From SFWF01 sp045537915 (GTDB lineage Bacteria > Bacillota > Clostridia > Oscillospirales > Acutalibacteraceae), in assembly GCA_045537915.1 (NCBI GenBank), contig JAZSQK010000022.1, forward strand, positions 1 through 57,503: a stretch of DNA of 57,503 bases. Direction: 5' to 3'. A program made the position numbers and the translations under genes. The notes under the pieces were generated by a model, which was given only the letters and a program-made list of their open reading frames with translations, did not search any database and was not told where the DNA came from. Below, one piece after another: positions 16,859-25,752 of the stretch (within the stretch, counting starts at the first letter, position 1; every line of letters starts with the position of its first letter).

Positions 16859-17791
16859 ATGAGAATAATTTTTATGGGCACACCTGATTTTGCTCTGCCT
16901 ACCCTCAAAGCCTTGTACACTTCAGGGCACGAGGTTTTATGTGTATATACGCAACCCGATAAGGCGGTTGGAAGGAAGCAGATAATGACACCCTCTCCCA
17001 TAAAGGTGTTTGCGGTTGACAATAATATTCCGGTAATGCAGCCTGCCAGCCTTAAGACTCCTGAGGTTGCCGAGCATATCGCATCTCTAAACCCGGATGT
17101 CATTGTTGTTGTAGCCTACGGCAAAATTCTGCCTGAGAATATTTTGCAAATTCCTAAATTCAATTGTATTAACGGTCACGCCTCGCTTTTGCCTAGACAC
17201 AGGGGTGCATCCCCGATTCAATGGTCAATTGTTTGCGGCGACAAGGTAACAGGCGTTACTACAATGCTTATGGAAAAAGGACTTGATACGGGAAATATGT
17301 TGCTATGCGAAGAGGTGGAAATCTCTAATGAGGAAACAGGCGAAGAACTTCACGACAGATTATCCGAGCTTTGCGCCAAGGTTATGATTGAAACGCTTGA
17401 CAAGGTTGAAAGCGGCAGCGTTACACCTCAAAAACAGGATGACAGTAAAGCAAATTACGCTCCCATCATTACACGAGAAATGGGACATATTGATTTTACA
17501 AAGTCATCAACCGAGATTTATAATCTTATAAGAGGCTTTTATTCATGGCCCGCAGCATATTTTATGCTTAACTCAAAGAGGATTAAGGTGCTTTCTTCAA
17601 AAGTATCCGACAAAACCTCACTTTCGCCCGGAACCATTGATATTGTTGATAATAATTTTCTGGTTTCTTGCGGCGACGGAAAGATGCTTTCACTCCTGGA
17701 AATTCAACCCGAAGGCTCTAAAAGAATGTCTGCGGCTGACTATCTTAAGGGCCATTCAATAGAGAAGGGTACTGTGATTGTCCGTGAATAA
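16859..17791 (+). CDS. fmt: Methionyl-tRNA formyltransferase
   Basis: Fmt formylates initiator Met-tRNA using 10-formyl-THF. The 310-residue product starts MRIIFMGTPDFALPTLKAL and has the catalytic NGHASLLPRHRGASPIQWS region (Asn-His), plus the C-terminal anticodon-side domain. It begins 4 nt after def and overlaps rsmB by 8-14 nt, depending on the rsmB start. Confidence 0.96.
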   Translation: MRIIFMGTPDFALPTLKALYTSGHEVLCVYTQPDKAVGRKQIMTPSPIKVFAVDNNIPVMQPASLKTPEVAEHIASLNPDVIVVVAYGKILPENILQIPKFNCINGHASLLPRHRGASPIQWSIVCGDKVTGVTTMLMEKGLDTGNMLLCEEVEISNEETGEELHDRLSELCAKVMIETLDKVESGSVTPQKQDDSKANYAPIITREMGHIDFTKSSTEIYNLIRGFYSWPAAYFMLNSKRIKVLSSKVSDKTSLSPGTIDIVDNNFLVSCGDGKMLSLLEIQPEGSKRMSAADYLKGHSIEKGTVIVRE

Positions 17792-19061
17792 GACATTAAA
17801 TCCCAGAAAAATTGTCGTAGATGCTCTATGTAAGGTTGAAGGTGAAGATGCCTATTCTAATCTAACCCTCAATGTGCTATTAAATGACAATCCCTTATCT
17901 TCAGAGAATAAGGCTTTGTGTTCAGCAGTATTCTACGGCGTGTTAGACAGAAAAATCACTTTAGATTTTATAATTAAAAGATTCATTAAAGTAAAATTTG
18001 ATAAACTTGATCCCTTTATTAAAAATCTTTTGAGATCCTCTGTTTATCAAATTAAGTTTATGGATAGAATTCCTAACTCGGCTGTTGTTAATGAGACTGT
18101 GAAAATTGTTAAAGCATCAAATCTTTCTCATTTATCAGGCTTTGTAAATGCAGTTCTCAGGAATGTATCTGATACAGATGTTTTGCTTCCGGCAGGAAGA
18201 TCGCTTTATGATATTTCTGTCAGATATTCCTGTCCGACCTGGATTATTCAGAGCATTATAAATGATTATTCGGTTGATGATGCAATCTCTTTTTTAGAGA
18301 ATAGTCTTTTGCCGCCTCCTACATTTATAAGGGTTAATATTACTAAAATATCCGTTAAGGAATTAACCGAAAGGCTTAATTCAAAGAATATAATGGTTGA
18401 AACAACCGATCTGCCCAATACTCTTATAATTAGCGGTTATTCAGCTATTGAAAAGCTCCCGGAATATACTCATGGATACTTCTTTGTACAGGATTACTCC
18501 TGTCAGACGGCAATATCAATGCTTTTAGTTGAAGACGGTAACAGAGTTCTTGATATTTGTTCGGCTCCAGGCGGCAAGTCGTTTTGTGCCGCACTTTCGG
18601 CAAACAATGTCAGCATTTTAGCAACTGAGCTGTATGAGCACAGAGCAAAACTGGTTTGCGAGGGTGCTCAAAGGCTTTCGCTTGACAGTATCTCTGTAAA
18701 GGTTGCCGATGCAACAGATTATAACAGTGAATTTGGGTTGTTTGACAGAATTATTTGTGATGTTCCGTGTTCTGGCCTTGGAGTTATAAGAAGGAAACCC
18801 GATATAAAATATCGGTTAACTCAAGACTTGAGTCAGCTTGAACAAACCCAACTGAAAATTCTTCACAATGCAGACAATTATCTTGTAAAGGGCGGTCGTA
18901 TCCTTTACTCAACCTGTACTGTCAGAAGGGCTGAAAACGAGCAGATCGTCGATAAGTTTTTATCTGAAAAAAGTAATTATCGGCTAGTTTGCAAAAATAC
19001 CTTCTGGCCAAGGGAAAATAATTCGGACGGATTTTTTGCCGCCGTTTTGGAAAAGTTCTAG
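17778..19061 (+). CDS. rsmB: 16S rRNA (cytosine-967-C5) methyltransferase RsmB
   Basis: The protein has an N-terminal NusB-like RNA-binding domain (about residues 1-140) and a C-terminal Rossmann methyltransferase with SAM motif LDICSAPGGKS, DVPCSGLGVIRRKPD (motif IV with catalytic Cys) and YSTCTV (motif VI with second Cys). Length is about 427. The start is either TTG 17778 or GTG 17784, both inside fmt. The fmt-rsmB-rlmN order is typical for Firmicutes. Confidence 0.94.
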   Translation: MSVNKTLNPRKIVVDALCKVEGEDAYSNLTLNVLLNDNPLSSENKALCSAVFYGVLDRKITLDFIIKRFIKVKFDKLDPFIKNLLRSSVYQIKFMDRIPNSAVVNETVKIVKASNLSHLSGFVNAVLRNVSDTDVLLPAGRSLYDISVRYSCPTWIIQSIINDYSVDDAISFLENSLLPPPTFIRVNITKISVKELTERLNSKNIMVETTDLPNTLIISGYSAIEKLPEYTHGYFFVQDYSCQTAISMLLVEDGNRVLDICSAPGGKSFCAALSANNVSILATELYEHRAKLVCEGAQRLSLDSISVKVADATDYNSEFGLFDRIICDVPCSGLGVIRRKPDIKYRLTQDLSQLEQTQLKILHNADNYLVKGGRILYSTCTVRRAENEQIVDKFLSEKSNYRLVCKNTFWPRENNSDGFFAAVLEKF

Positions 19062-19079
19062 TTTGGAGGTGAAACGCCT

Positions 19080-20117
19080 ACGAAGATTGATATTCGGTCA
19101 ATGAATATTGATGAAATTAAATCGGAATTTGATAAAATCGGAGAAAAAGCCTACCGAGCTACACAAGTATTTAACTGGTTATCGAGCGGCATTGCAGATT
19201 TTGATTTGATGCTGAACCTGCCGCTAAAACTCAGAGAACGTTTAAAGGAAGATTATTTTATTCCTGATGTTGAAATCTGTGAAAAGCTTGTTTCAGCTAT
19301 TGACGGTACCGTTAAATACCTGTTTAGACTTTATGATGGGGAATACATCGAGTCGGTTGTTATGAAATATGAGCACGGATACACCATCTGTATATCTACC
19401 CAGGTCGGTTGCAGAATGGGATGCAGTTTCTGCGCTTCAGGACTGAACGGCGTTTCACGAAATTTACTGCCTTCTGAGATGTTAGCTCAGGTTATAAAAG
19501 CAAATATTGATAATAATATCAGAATTTCGAACATTGTACTTATGGGAATGGGAGAACCTCTCGATAACTATGACAATGTTGTTAAGTTCTTAAATCTTGT
19601 GTCGGACGATAACGGATTAAACATTGGTCTCAGACACATTTCTTTGTCTACTTCGGGTGTTGTTACAGGCATTTTGAAACTTGCAGAAGAAAAAATGCCG
19701 ATAACACTTTCAATTTCGCTTCATGCGCCTTTTGATGATATAAGATCGCAAATGATGCCCGTGAATAAAAAATGGAATATAGCTGAACTTTTGGATGCCT
19801 GTAAAAGTTATCAGAAATCAACAGGCAGAAGGATTTCGTTCGAATACGCTATGATAAAGGGTGTAAATGATACTGTCGAGTGTGCTGTTCAACTCTCAAA
19901 AATTCTAAAAGGCATTATGTGTCATGTTAATCTGATACCGGTTAATCCGGTTAAGGAAAATTCTTATAAAAAAACCGACCGAGCGGGTTTACAGCGTTTT
20001 TGCGATAAACTCAACGGTCTTGGTATAAACACGACAATCAGAAGAACGCTGGGAAGCGATATAAATGCATCCTGCGGACAACTTCGTCGTAAACATCAGG
20101 AAAAGGAGGGACTATAA
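19080..20117 (+). CDS. rlmN: 23S rRNA/tRNA adenine-C2 methyltransferase RlmN
   Basis: RlmN is a radical SAM enzyme that methylates A2503 of 23S rRNA and A37 of some tRNAs. The cluster motif CRMGCSFCAS and the C-terminal NASCGQL (mechanistic Cys) are present, as are GMGEPLDNYDN and LGSDINASC. The first ATG is 19101, but the strong Shine-Dalgarno GGAGGTG (19065-19071) is 29 nt from it. That site is 8 nt from an in-frame ACG at 19080, and the sequence from there (xKIDIRSMNIDEIK) fits the usual family N-terminus. So ACG is either a rare start or a mutated/misread ATG. No stop lies between 19062 and 19101. The stop abuts the PP2C start. Confidence 0.88.
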   Translation, partial: TKIDIRSMNIDEIKSEFDKIGEKAYRATQVFNWLSSGIADFDLMLNLPLKLRERLKEDYFIPDVEICEKLVSAIDGTVKYLFRLYDGEYIESVVMKYEHGYTICISTQVGCRMGCSFCASGLNGVSRNLLPSEMLAQVIKANIDNNIRISNIVLMGMGEPLDNYDNVVKFLNLVSDDNGLNIGLRHISLSTSGVVTGILKLAEEKMPITLSISLHAPFDDIRSQMMPVNKKWNIAELLDACKSYQKSTGRRISFEYAMIKGVNDTVECAVQLSKILKGIMCHVNLIPVNPVKENSYKKTDRAGLQRFCDKLNGLGINTTIRRTLGSDINASCGQLRRKHQEKEGL

Positions 20118-20843
20118 ATGAAGATCTACAGTAAATCGGATGTTGGCAAAAAGCGTGATACAAATCAGGATGCTTATATTGCAGGCGAATTCGATAGCGG
20201 CGCTGTGTTTGCTGTTGTTTGTGACGGTATGGGTGGCGCAAATGGCGGAAGCATGGCAAGTGAAACTGCCGCAAGAATAATATCGGATTATATCGTAGGC
20301 TCTTATTCACCGAAAATGAGTAGCAATTCCATCGAGAATATGCTTCGGGCTGCGGTTGAAACCGCAAATGCCGATATATATACAATGGCGCAGCAGGACG
20401 GCGAATACAAAGGTATGGGTACTACGGTTGTTGCGGCGCTTGTAGTTGATAATTTAGCTCACATCGTGCATGTTGGGGATAGCAGAGCATATCTCTCATC
20501 TTCTGACGGTCTTGAGCGGCTTACTATTGATCATTCGGTAGTTCAAACCTTAATCAATAAGGGAGAAATAAGTGAGGATGAAGCGAAATCTCATCCGAAG
20601 AAAAATATTATCACAAGGGCGGTTGGTGTAGAAGAAACGGTTTTTTGCGATTACAATATTGCAATTAAGCCTGAAAACAATGTTGTTCTCATCTGCACGG
20701 ATGGTCTTACAAATTATGTTTCTGAAAATGAGATATCCACTATTATAAATACCTCTGATAGAGAAAAATGCGCCGACCTATTAGTCGACAGGGCTAACGA
20801 TGCCGGCGGCGGCGATAACATAACAGCAGTTTTGTTCTACTGA
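20118..20843 (+). CDS. prpC: PP2C-type Ser/Thr phosphatase (Stp/PrpC)
   Basis: The 241-residue phosphatase has the PP2C metal-binding motifs in order: DVGKKRDTNQDAY, VVCDGMGG, HVGDSRAYL, LICTDGLTN and GGGDNITAVLF. It opposes the PASTA kinase encoded 30 nt downstream; such pairs control cell-wall and translation factors. The ATG follows the rlmN stop directly, with GGAGG inside the end of rlmN. Confidence 0.94.
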   Translation: MKIYSKSDVGKKRDTNQDAYIAGEFDSGAVFAVVCDGMGGANGGSMASETAARIISDYIVGSYSPKMSSNSIENMLRAAVETANADIYTMAQQDGEYKGMGTTVVAALVVDNLAHIVHVGDSRAYLSSSDGLERLTIDHSVVQTLINKGEISEDEAKSHPKKNIITRAVGVEETVFCDYNIAIKPENNVVLICTDGLTNYVSENEISTIINTSDREKCADLLVDRANDAGGGDNITAVLFY

Positions 20844-20873
20844 TTAAACTTTTGAGAAGAATGGAAGGTTTTT

Positions 20874-22850
20874 ATGGATAAGTATGTCGGAAAAAGATTA
20901 GATGGCAGATATGAAATTAGAGAAATAATCGGCGTCGGCGGAATGGCAGTTGTTTATAAAGCCTACGACAATGTTGACGCAAAGATCGTTGCAATTAAAA
21001 TTCTTAAGGATGAGTTTACCGGTAACGATGAGTTTTTGCGTAGGTTTAAGAATGAATCAAAGGCAATCGCAGTTCTGTCGCATCCGAACATTGTAAAGGT
21101 TTTTGATGTTAGCTTCGGCGATTTAATTCAGTATATTGTAATGGAATATATTGAAGGTATTACTCTTAAAGAGTACATTGAACAGCAAGGCTCACTTTCT
21201 TGGAATGATGCCGTTCACTTTACATTGCAGATCTTAAGGGGCTTGCAGCACGCTCATGATAAGGGGGTCGTTCACAGAGATGTGAAGCCTCAGAATATTA
21301 TGGTTCTCTCTGACGGAACTATCAAGGTTACGGATTTTGGAATTGCCCGTTTTGCAAGAAGTGAGCAGAAAACCATCACAGATAAGGCAATTGGCTCAGT
21401 TCATTATATCAGTCCCGAACAGGCAAGGGGAGAGAACACTGATGAAAAGGCTGACATTTACTCTGTCGGCGTGATGCTTTATGAAATGATCACAGGTCAA
21501 CTTCCTTTCCAGGCAGAAAGCGCAGTTTCAATTGCAATTATGCAGCTTCAGAAGGATCCTACGCTTCCCCGTGATTTAAACGGTTCAATTCCGCTCGGAC
21601 TTGAGCAGATAACTATGCACGCAATGCAGAAGGATTCAACCAAGCGCTATAAGTCGGCGGCAGAAATGCTTTGCGATTTAGAGGAATTTAAAAAGAACCC
21701 TGCTGCGTCGTTTGATTATGATTATTTTGTTGATGACTCTCCTACAAAGTTCATAAGTTATGAAAAAGATGATGAGGATAAAAATGAGGAAGAGAGTGGA
21801 AAGTCGCCAATAATTCCTATACTGGCAGGTATTTCCGCTACCTTTGTAATTGCTATTATTATTCTTCTCGCAATTCTTATTCCAAAATTCTTAAAGAGCA
21901 CAGGAGAAGAATTCCCTTGTCCTGATATGACAGGGGTTACCTATGATGTTATTCAGTCAAATGAAGAGTATCAGGATATGTTTGAGTTGGATTTCGTATT
22001 TGAACCCAGTAGTGAGTTTGAGTATGGTGTAATTATAAGACAGTATCCGGAACCTAATACTGCAATTAAGGAAGGCGGTAAGGTTACTCTTTATGTCAGC
22101 TCTGGCGATAAAACCGTAAAGGTTCCTGACGTCTATGATATGCCTGCTGCAAGAGCAGAAACCGAGCTTAAGGCACAGGGCTTTAAGGTCATAATTGAAC
22201 AGGAAAACCACGAGGATATTGCTGTTGGTAATGTTATCAGAACCTATCCCTCCAGAACCACCAGTGTTCTTCCTAATTCTGAGGTTACTCTTTATGTAAG
22301 TACCGGTGCGCCCACCGTTTATGTTCCTCTGCCAAATCTCGTCGGTCTTACTAAGTCTGAGGCTGAAAAGCAGCTTCAGAGAGACGGCCTTACATTAGGT
22401 GAGGTTATCGAGGTTGACTCAACTCAGCCAAAGGGATATGTTGTTGAGCAGACACCTGCTTTTGGCAGCGTTGAAGAAATAGGTATGGGTACTGCTGTTG
22501 ATATCAAGGTCAGCTCGGGAAAAATTTCCTTCGACCTTTCGGTTAAGCTTCCTCCAAACTATGCCGACAACTATGTCTATGTTTCTATCTGGGATGAGAG
22601 TGGTAGCAGAATTGCCGTATCACAGCAGATCGACATCAGCAAACTTAAGGATGGCGTTTACACCTTTAAGGATTTCTCTGTTAAGGAATTAGCCTCAGAA
22701 TATACAGTTAAACTCTCAACAAGCGAAAATTCCAACTATCACGATATAATGTATATTAAAAATCTTGATGCTGAAGGCAATTATAATGATGTTCCGATCG
22801 ACGGATACCCCACCAAGCCTAACAGTAATACAAGTTCGGATAGTGTATGA
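20874..22850 (+). CDS. prkC: Membrane Ser/Thr kinase with PASTA domains
   Basis: The 658-residue kinase has an N-terminal Hanks-type domain (about residues 10-275) with GVGGMAVVYKA, VAIKIL (Lys), VHRDVKPQN and VTDFGIAR. One transmembrane helix lies near 310-335 (ISATFVIAIIILLAILIP). Three PASTA repeats follow, each ending VTLYVSSG, VTLYVSTG or VDIKVSSG. They bind muropeptide or lipid II outside the cell. A C-terminal 100-residue beta-rich tail with a Ser/Asn-rich end comes after. In spore formers PrkC triggers germination in response to muropeptides. It overlaps rsgA by 4 nt. Confidence 0.95.
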   Translation: MDKYVGKRLDGRYEIREIIGVGGMAVVYKAYDNVDAKIVAIKILKDEFTGNDEFLRRFKNESKAIAVLSHPNIVKVFDVSFGDLIQYIVMEYIEGITLKEYIEQQGSLSWNDAVHFTLQILRGLQHAHDKGVVHRDVKPQNIMVLSDGTIKVTDFGIARFARSEQKTITDKAIGSVHYISPEQARGENTDEKADIYSVGVMLYEMITGQLPFQAESAVSIAIMQLQKDPTLPRDLNGSIPLGLEQITMHAMQKDSTKRYKSAAEMLCDLEEFKKNPAASFDYDYFVDDSPTKFISYEKDDEDKNEEESGKSPIIPILAGISATFVIAIIILLAILIPKFLKSTGEEFPCPDMTGVTYDVIQSNEEYQDMFELDFVFEPSSEFEYGVIIRQYPEPNTAIKEGGKVTLYVSSGDKTVKVPDVYDMPAARAETELKAQGFKVIIEQENHEDIAVGNVIRTYPSRTTSVLPNSEVTLYVSTGAPTVYVPLPNLVGLTKSEAEKQLQRDGLTLGEVIEVDSTQPKGYVVEQTPAFGSVEEIGMGTAVDIKVSSGKISFDLSVKLPPNYADNYVYVSIWDESGSRIAVSQQIDISKLKDGVYTFKDFSVKELASEYTVKLSTSENSNYHDIMYIKNLDAEGNYNDVPIDGYPTKPNSNTSSDSV

Positions 22851-23725
22851 TTGGTATAATAATCAAGGCTGTTTCGGGTTTCTATTATGTAAGAACCGAA
22901 ACCGAGCTGCTTGAGTGTAAAGCGAGAGGGAAGTTTCGCAAGGATGGAACTTCTCTTCTCGTGGGAGATAAGGTTGAAGTTAATCTCACAGAGGACGGCA
23001 AGGGCGCTGTTGAGGCTGTATTAGAACGGAGAAATTCTCTTTGCCGTCCACCGATAGCAAATATTGACAAACTGTTTATAGTCTCTTCTGCAGTAACTCC
23101 GACTCCTAATTTTCTGTTAATCGATCGATTAACTGCCCTCTGCGAGTTTAAAAATATAACTCCTGTAATTGTTTTTAATAAATCAGATTTGGCTGATTTA
23201 AAAGAATATGCAGCTGTTTATTCAAATGTTGGTTATAAGACTATTATCTGTTCTGCATATACTAATGAAGGACTGGGTGAGATAATCTCTGAGCTTTACG
23301 ACTGTATTAGTGCTTTTACCGGGAATTCAGGTGTAGGCAAGTCAAGTATTTTAAATGCACTGTTTCCTGATTTGAATTTGGATACAAGCGAGGTTAGTGA
23401 TAAGCTTGGCAGAGGTAAACATACAACGAGACATACTGAATTGTTTCTGCATAAGTACAATGGATTTGTTGCAGACACCCCCGGATTTTCATCATTGGAA
23501 TCAGATATGAATTCGTTAGAATTTAAGGATAATTTATCCTCTTGCTTTCCGGAATTTAATACCTTTAGCGATAAATGTATGTTTTCAGATTGCAAACATA
23601 TATGTGAAAAGGGCTGTGCAGTATCAGACGCTGTTCATAATAAACAGATATCCGAACACAGACACAATTCATACATAACTATATTTAACGAATTAAAAGA
23701 TTTAAAACATTGGAATATACACTAA
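22847..23725 (+). CDS. rsgA: Ribosome small-subunit GTPase RsgA
   Basis: RsgA checks late 30S assembly. The circularly permuted GTPase order is visible: NKSDL (G4) precedes GNSGVGKSSILNAL (G1) and DTPGF (G3). An N-terminal OB fold (YYVRTETELLECKARGKFR) and a C-terminal zinc region (CMFSDCKHICEKGC) flank it. Length is 292. In Bacillus, rpe and thiN lie between rsgA and spoVM; here they are missing and a terminator follows at once. Confidence 0.95.
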   Translation: MIGIIIKAVSGFYYVRTETELLECKARGKFRKDGTSLLVGDKVEVNLTEDGKGAVEAVLERRNSLCRPPIANIDKLFIVSSAVTPTPNFLLIDRLTALCEFKNITPVIVFNKSDLADLKEYAAVYSNVGYKTIICSAYTNEGLGEIISELYDCISAFTGNSGVGKSSILNALFPDLNLDTSEVSDKLGRGKHTTRHTELFLHKYNGFVADTPGFSSLESDMNSLEFKDNLSSCFPEFNTFSDKCMFSDCKHICEKGCAVSDAVHNKQISEHRHNSYITIFNELKDLKHWNIH

Positions 23726-23760
23726 AAAGGTCTAACTAAACGGTTAGACCTTTTAATTTT
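23725..23760. terminator. Terminator of the yicC-rsgA operon
   Basis: AAAAGGTCTAAC (23725-23736) pairs with GTTAGACCTTTT (23743-23754), loop TAAACG, then a T-rich tail. The stem starts at the last base of the rsgA stop. Confidence 0.92.
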
Positions 23761-23816
23761 GTAACAGATTTTTTCTATTTAAATATAATATATTAGGTTG
23801 ATTAAGGCGGTGGCTT

Positions 23817-23972
23817 ATGAAAAACAGAAATAAGGGCATAAAGAATGGCATTTTAATTGCGTCATTCGGAGTAGGACTATTGATTGCCTGTTTTTTACCC
23901 CTTAAATTTTTGGTTGGTATGCTTGCTACGGTCATAGTCATTCTGGGTATATATACTGCTAAATGCTGTTGA
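23817..23972 (+). CDS. Small membrane protein upstream of spoVM
   Basis: The 51-residue product has a basic N-terminus (MKNRNKGIKNG) and two closely spaced hydrophobic segments (about residues 11-27 and 30-47) with a Cys-Cys end. GGCGGTGG precedes the ATG. It is 14 nt upstream of the SpoVM-like gene. I do not recognise a named family; a small membrane protein in a sporulation unit is as far as the sequence goes. Confidence 0.65.
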   Translation: MKNRNKGIKNGILIASFGVGLLIACFLPLKFLVGMLATVIVILGIYTAKCC

Positions 23973-23986
23973 ATGGAGTTGCTGTT

Positions 23987-24070
23987 ATGAAGGTTGTTCT
24001 TGTCAAAAGTCCAAAAATTCTCAGTGGTTTTCTAAGATTTATTTTTAAAGTAAAAAAGACAAATGAATAA
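23987..24070 (+). CDS. spoVM: SpoVM-like sporulation peptide
   Basis: The 27-residue peptide starts MKVVLVKSPKILSGFLRF and ends with basic KVKKTNE. Bacillus SpoVM is 26 residues with the same plan: Pro at residue 9 followed by Lys, a Gly at residue 14 of the amphipathic helix, and Arg at 17. All three positions match here. SpoVM reads the convex curvature of the forespore membrane and anchors SpoIVA, the base of the coat. GGAG lies 8 nt before the ATG. Position downstream of rsgA also matches Bacillus. The gene is far below ORF-caller limits. Confidence 0.8.
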   Translation: MKVVLVKSPKILSGFLRFIFKVKKTNE

Positions 24071-24080
24071 TATTATACAT

Positions 24081-24110
24081 AAGACCGAGAAATATTTCTC
24101 GGTCTTTTTT
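24081..24110. terminator. Terminator after spoVM
   Basis: AAGACCGAGAAA pairs with TTTCTCGGTCTT around a short AT-rich loop, followed by TTTT. It ends the small-membrane-protein/spoVM unit. Confidence 0.9.
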
Positions 24111-24169
24111 CATATTTATACCGGAAGGGCAATATATTTTAGTGTAAAGATTAAAAAGGAGAAAGTATT

Positions 24170-25696
24170 ATGGAAAATAAATTCAGCAAATCAAAGCTCT
24201 GCGTTAAGGAATGCTTACTAAAATGCGAGAAGGAATCTCCCGTTAATGCGGAGTTTGTTCTGCCTGATTACTGTCCGCCGATAAAACGTATTCTTACATA
24301 TCGGGCTGAACCATCAATTTCATCGAAGAATACTTCTGGAAATACACTTATTCTTGACGGAATTGTATCATTTCGTATGATATATCTCGATGATAAGGAT
24401 TGCTTGTGTAATTTTGAAAGTAGCATGATATTTTCGGAGAATTTTGAGTGTGAGTTTGAATTTTCACAAACACAAATAAAGGGCAATGTCAGAGCAGACA
24501 AGGTTAACTGCAGGGTGTTAAGTGAGCGAAAAATTGAAATAAAGGGTTCAGTTTGCATAAATTTATGTGTAAACAAGGTAAAAGAACAGGAATTTATTTG
24601 CGGAGATTTAGGAAGAAGCATTGAGAAATTAACGACGAAAACAAACGGCAATAACTGTATGTTTTTTGGAGAGAAAACTCTTATTATTGAGGATGAGATT
24701 GCTTTAAGCGATTCACAGGCGGCAATAGGTAAGATTTTGAATTACTCTGCAAACATATGCCCGGATGATTGCAGAGTAATGAACAACAAGGTAATTTTAA
24801 AGGGTAATTTAAATTTGAAAATTACCTACCTGTCAGCAGATTCTTACTCGCCTTGTCATTTTGAACAGAAGATACCGTATAGTCAGGTTTGCGATATGGA
24901 TGGTGTGAGTGAAGAATGTAATTGCGTTTCATCGGAAAGCCTTATTTACCTCGAGGTAAAATGCAGGAACGACGGATATGACGAGAGTAGGGTAATGACC
25001 GTTACTGCAAAGATGTGCATTGACGTTGAAGCTTCCTGCTGCACCGAAGCCGAAACAATTAAAGATATTTATGCAACCAAGGGTAATGCAGAAGCAACCT
25101 GTCAGTCTATAAAGACGCAAAGGCTTATTGATAGGGTAAGGGATCAATTTACTGCCAGAAAAATGCTTGAGTTTTCCAAAGGAGCGGTAGGCTCAATTAT
25201 AGATATATGGTGTGATGTAAACACTCGTGGTATAAAAAAGGCTGAGGATTGTATACTGATTTTTGGCGTAGCGTATGTGCGGATGATAATTTGTGATGCA
25301 AACGGAAACCCCGAATTTTGTGAGAGAGCAATAGATTTCGAGTACAAATATCCTATGTCTGTCGCTATAGAAAAAACGGTCTGTGATGCAGATTTAAGGG
25401 TAAATAATATATCCTATATTATTTCTTCTGACAGTTGCGTTGAGGTAATATGTGAATTATCTGTATATATGGATGTCTATGAATCAATTGAACAAAGCAT
25501 AGTAACTGAGATATCATTATCTGATGAGTGCGAATCAGAGGATAATGCCTGTTCAATCATAATTTGCTATATCGACGAGCCAACTGATATCTGGAGTATC
25601 GCAAAGCAGTATAAAAGTAGCGTAGATAATATCAGAAAGGTAAACGGAATAGATATTAATGCAAATACGGTTACAGGTTCGGTAATAATACCATAA
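24170..25696 (+). CDS. sipL: SipL-like spore morphogenesis protein (SPOCS and LysM domains)
   Basis: The 508-residue protein has repeated DUF3794/SPOCS beta domains (about residues 30-150, 170-290 and 330-450), each with the LxxxVxxxIxYL-type strands, and a C-terminal LysM-like region (DEPTDIWSIAKQYKSSVDNI, then VNGID). This is the architecture of C. difficile SipL, whose LysM domain binds SpoIVA during coat assembly. No signal peptide is visible, as expected for a mother-cell protein. AAGGAGA precedes the ATG. The adjacent spoVM, which also acts on SpoIVA, supports the call. Closely related SPOCS/LysM paralogs exist in Clostridia, so the exact orthology is less sure than the family. Confidence 0.82.
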   Translation: MENKFSKSKLCVKECLLKCEKESPVNAEFVLPDYCPPIKRILTYRAEPSISSKNTSGNTLILDGIVSFRMIYLDDKDCLCNFESSMIFSENFECEFEFSQTQIKGNVRADKVNCRVLSERKIEIKGSVCINLCVNKVKEQEFICGDLGRSIEKLTTKTNGNNCMFFGEKTLIIEDEIALSDSQAAIGKILNYSANICPDDCRVMNNKVILKGNLNLKITYLSADSYSPCHFEQKIPYSQVCDMDGVSEECNCVSSESLIYLEVKCRNDGYDESRVMTVTAKMCIDVEASCCTEAETIKDIYATKGNAEATCQSIKTQRLIDRVRDQFTARKMLEFSKGAVGSIIDIWCDVNTRGIKKAEDCILIFGVAYVRMIICDANGNPEFCERAIDFEYKYPMSVAIEKTVCDADLRVNNISYIISSDSCVEVICELSVYMDVYESIEQSIVTEISLSDECESEDNACSIIICYIDEPTDIWSIAKQYKSSVDNIRKVNGIDINANTVTGSVIIP

Positions 25697-25702
25697 AAGA
25701 TA

Positions 25703-25735
25703 AAACGGTAAACACCAATAAAGTGTTTACCGTTT
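25703..25735. terminator. Bidirectional terminator between sipL and lysC
   Basis: AAACGGTAAACAC (25703-25715) pairs with GTGTTTACCGTTT (25723-25735). A-run and T-run flanks serve the convergent sipL and lysC units. Confidence 0.92.
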
Positions 25736-25752
25736 AAATATTTTTGTTTTAA

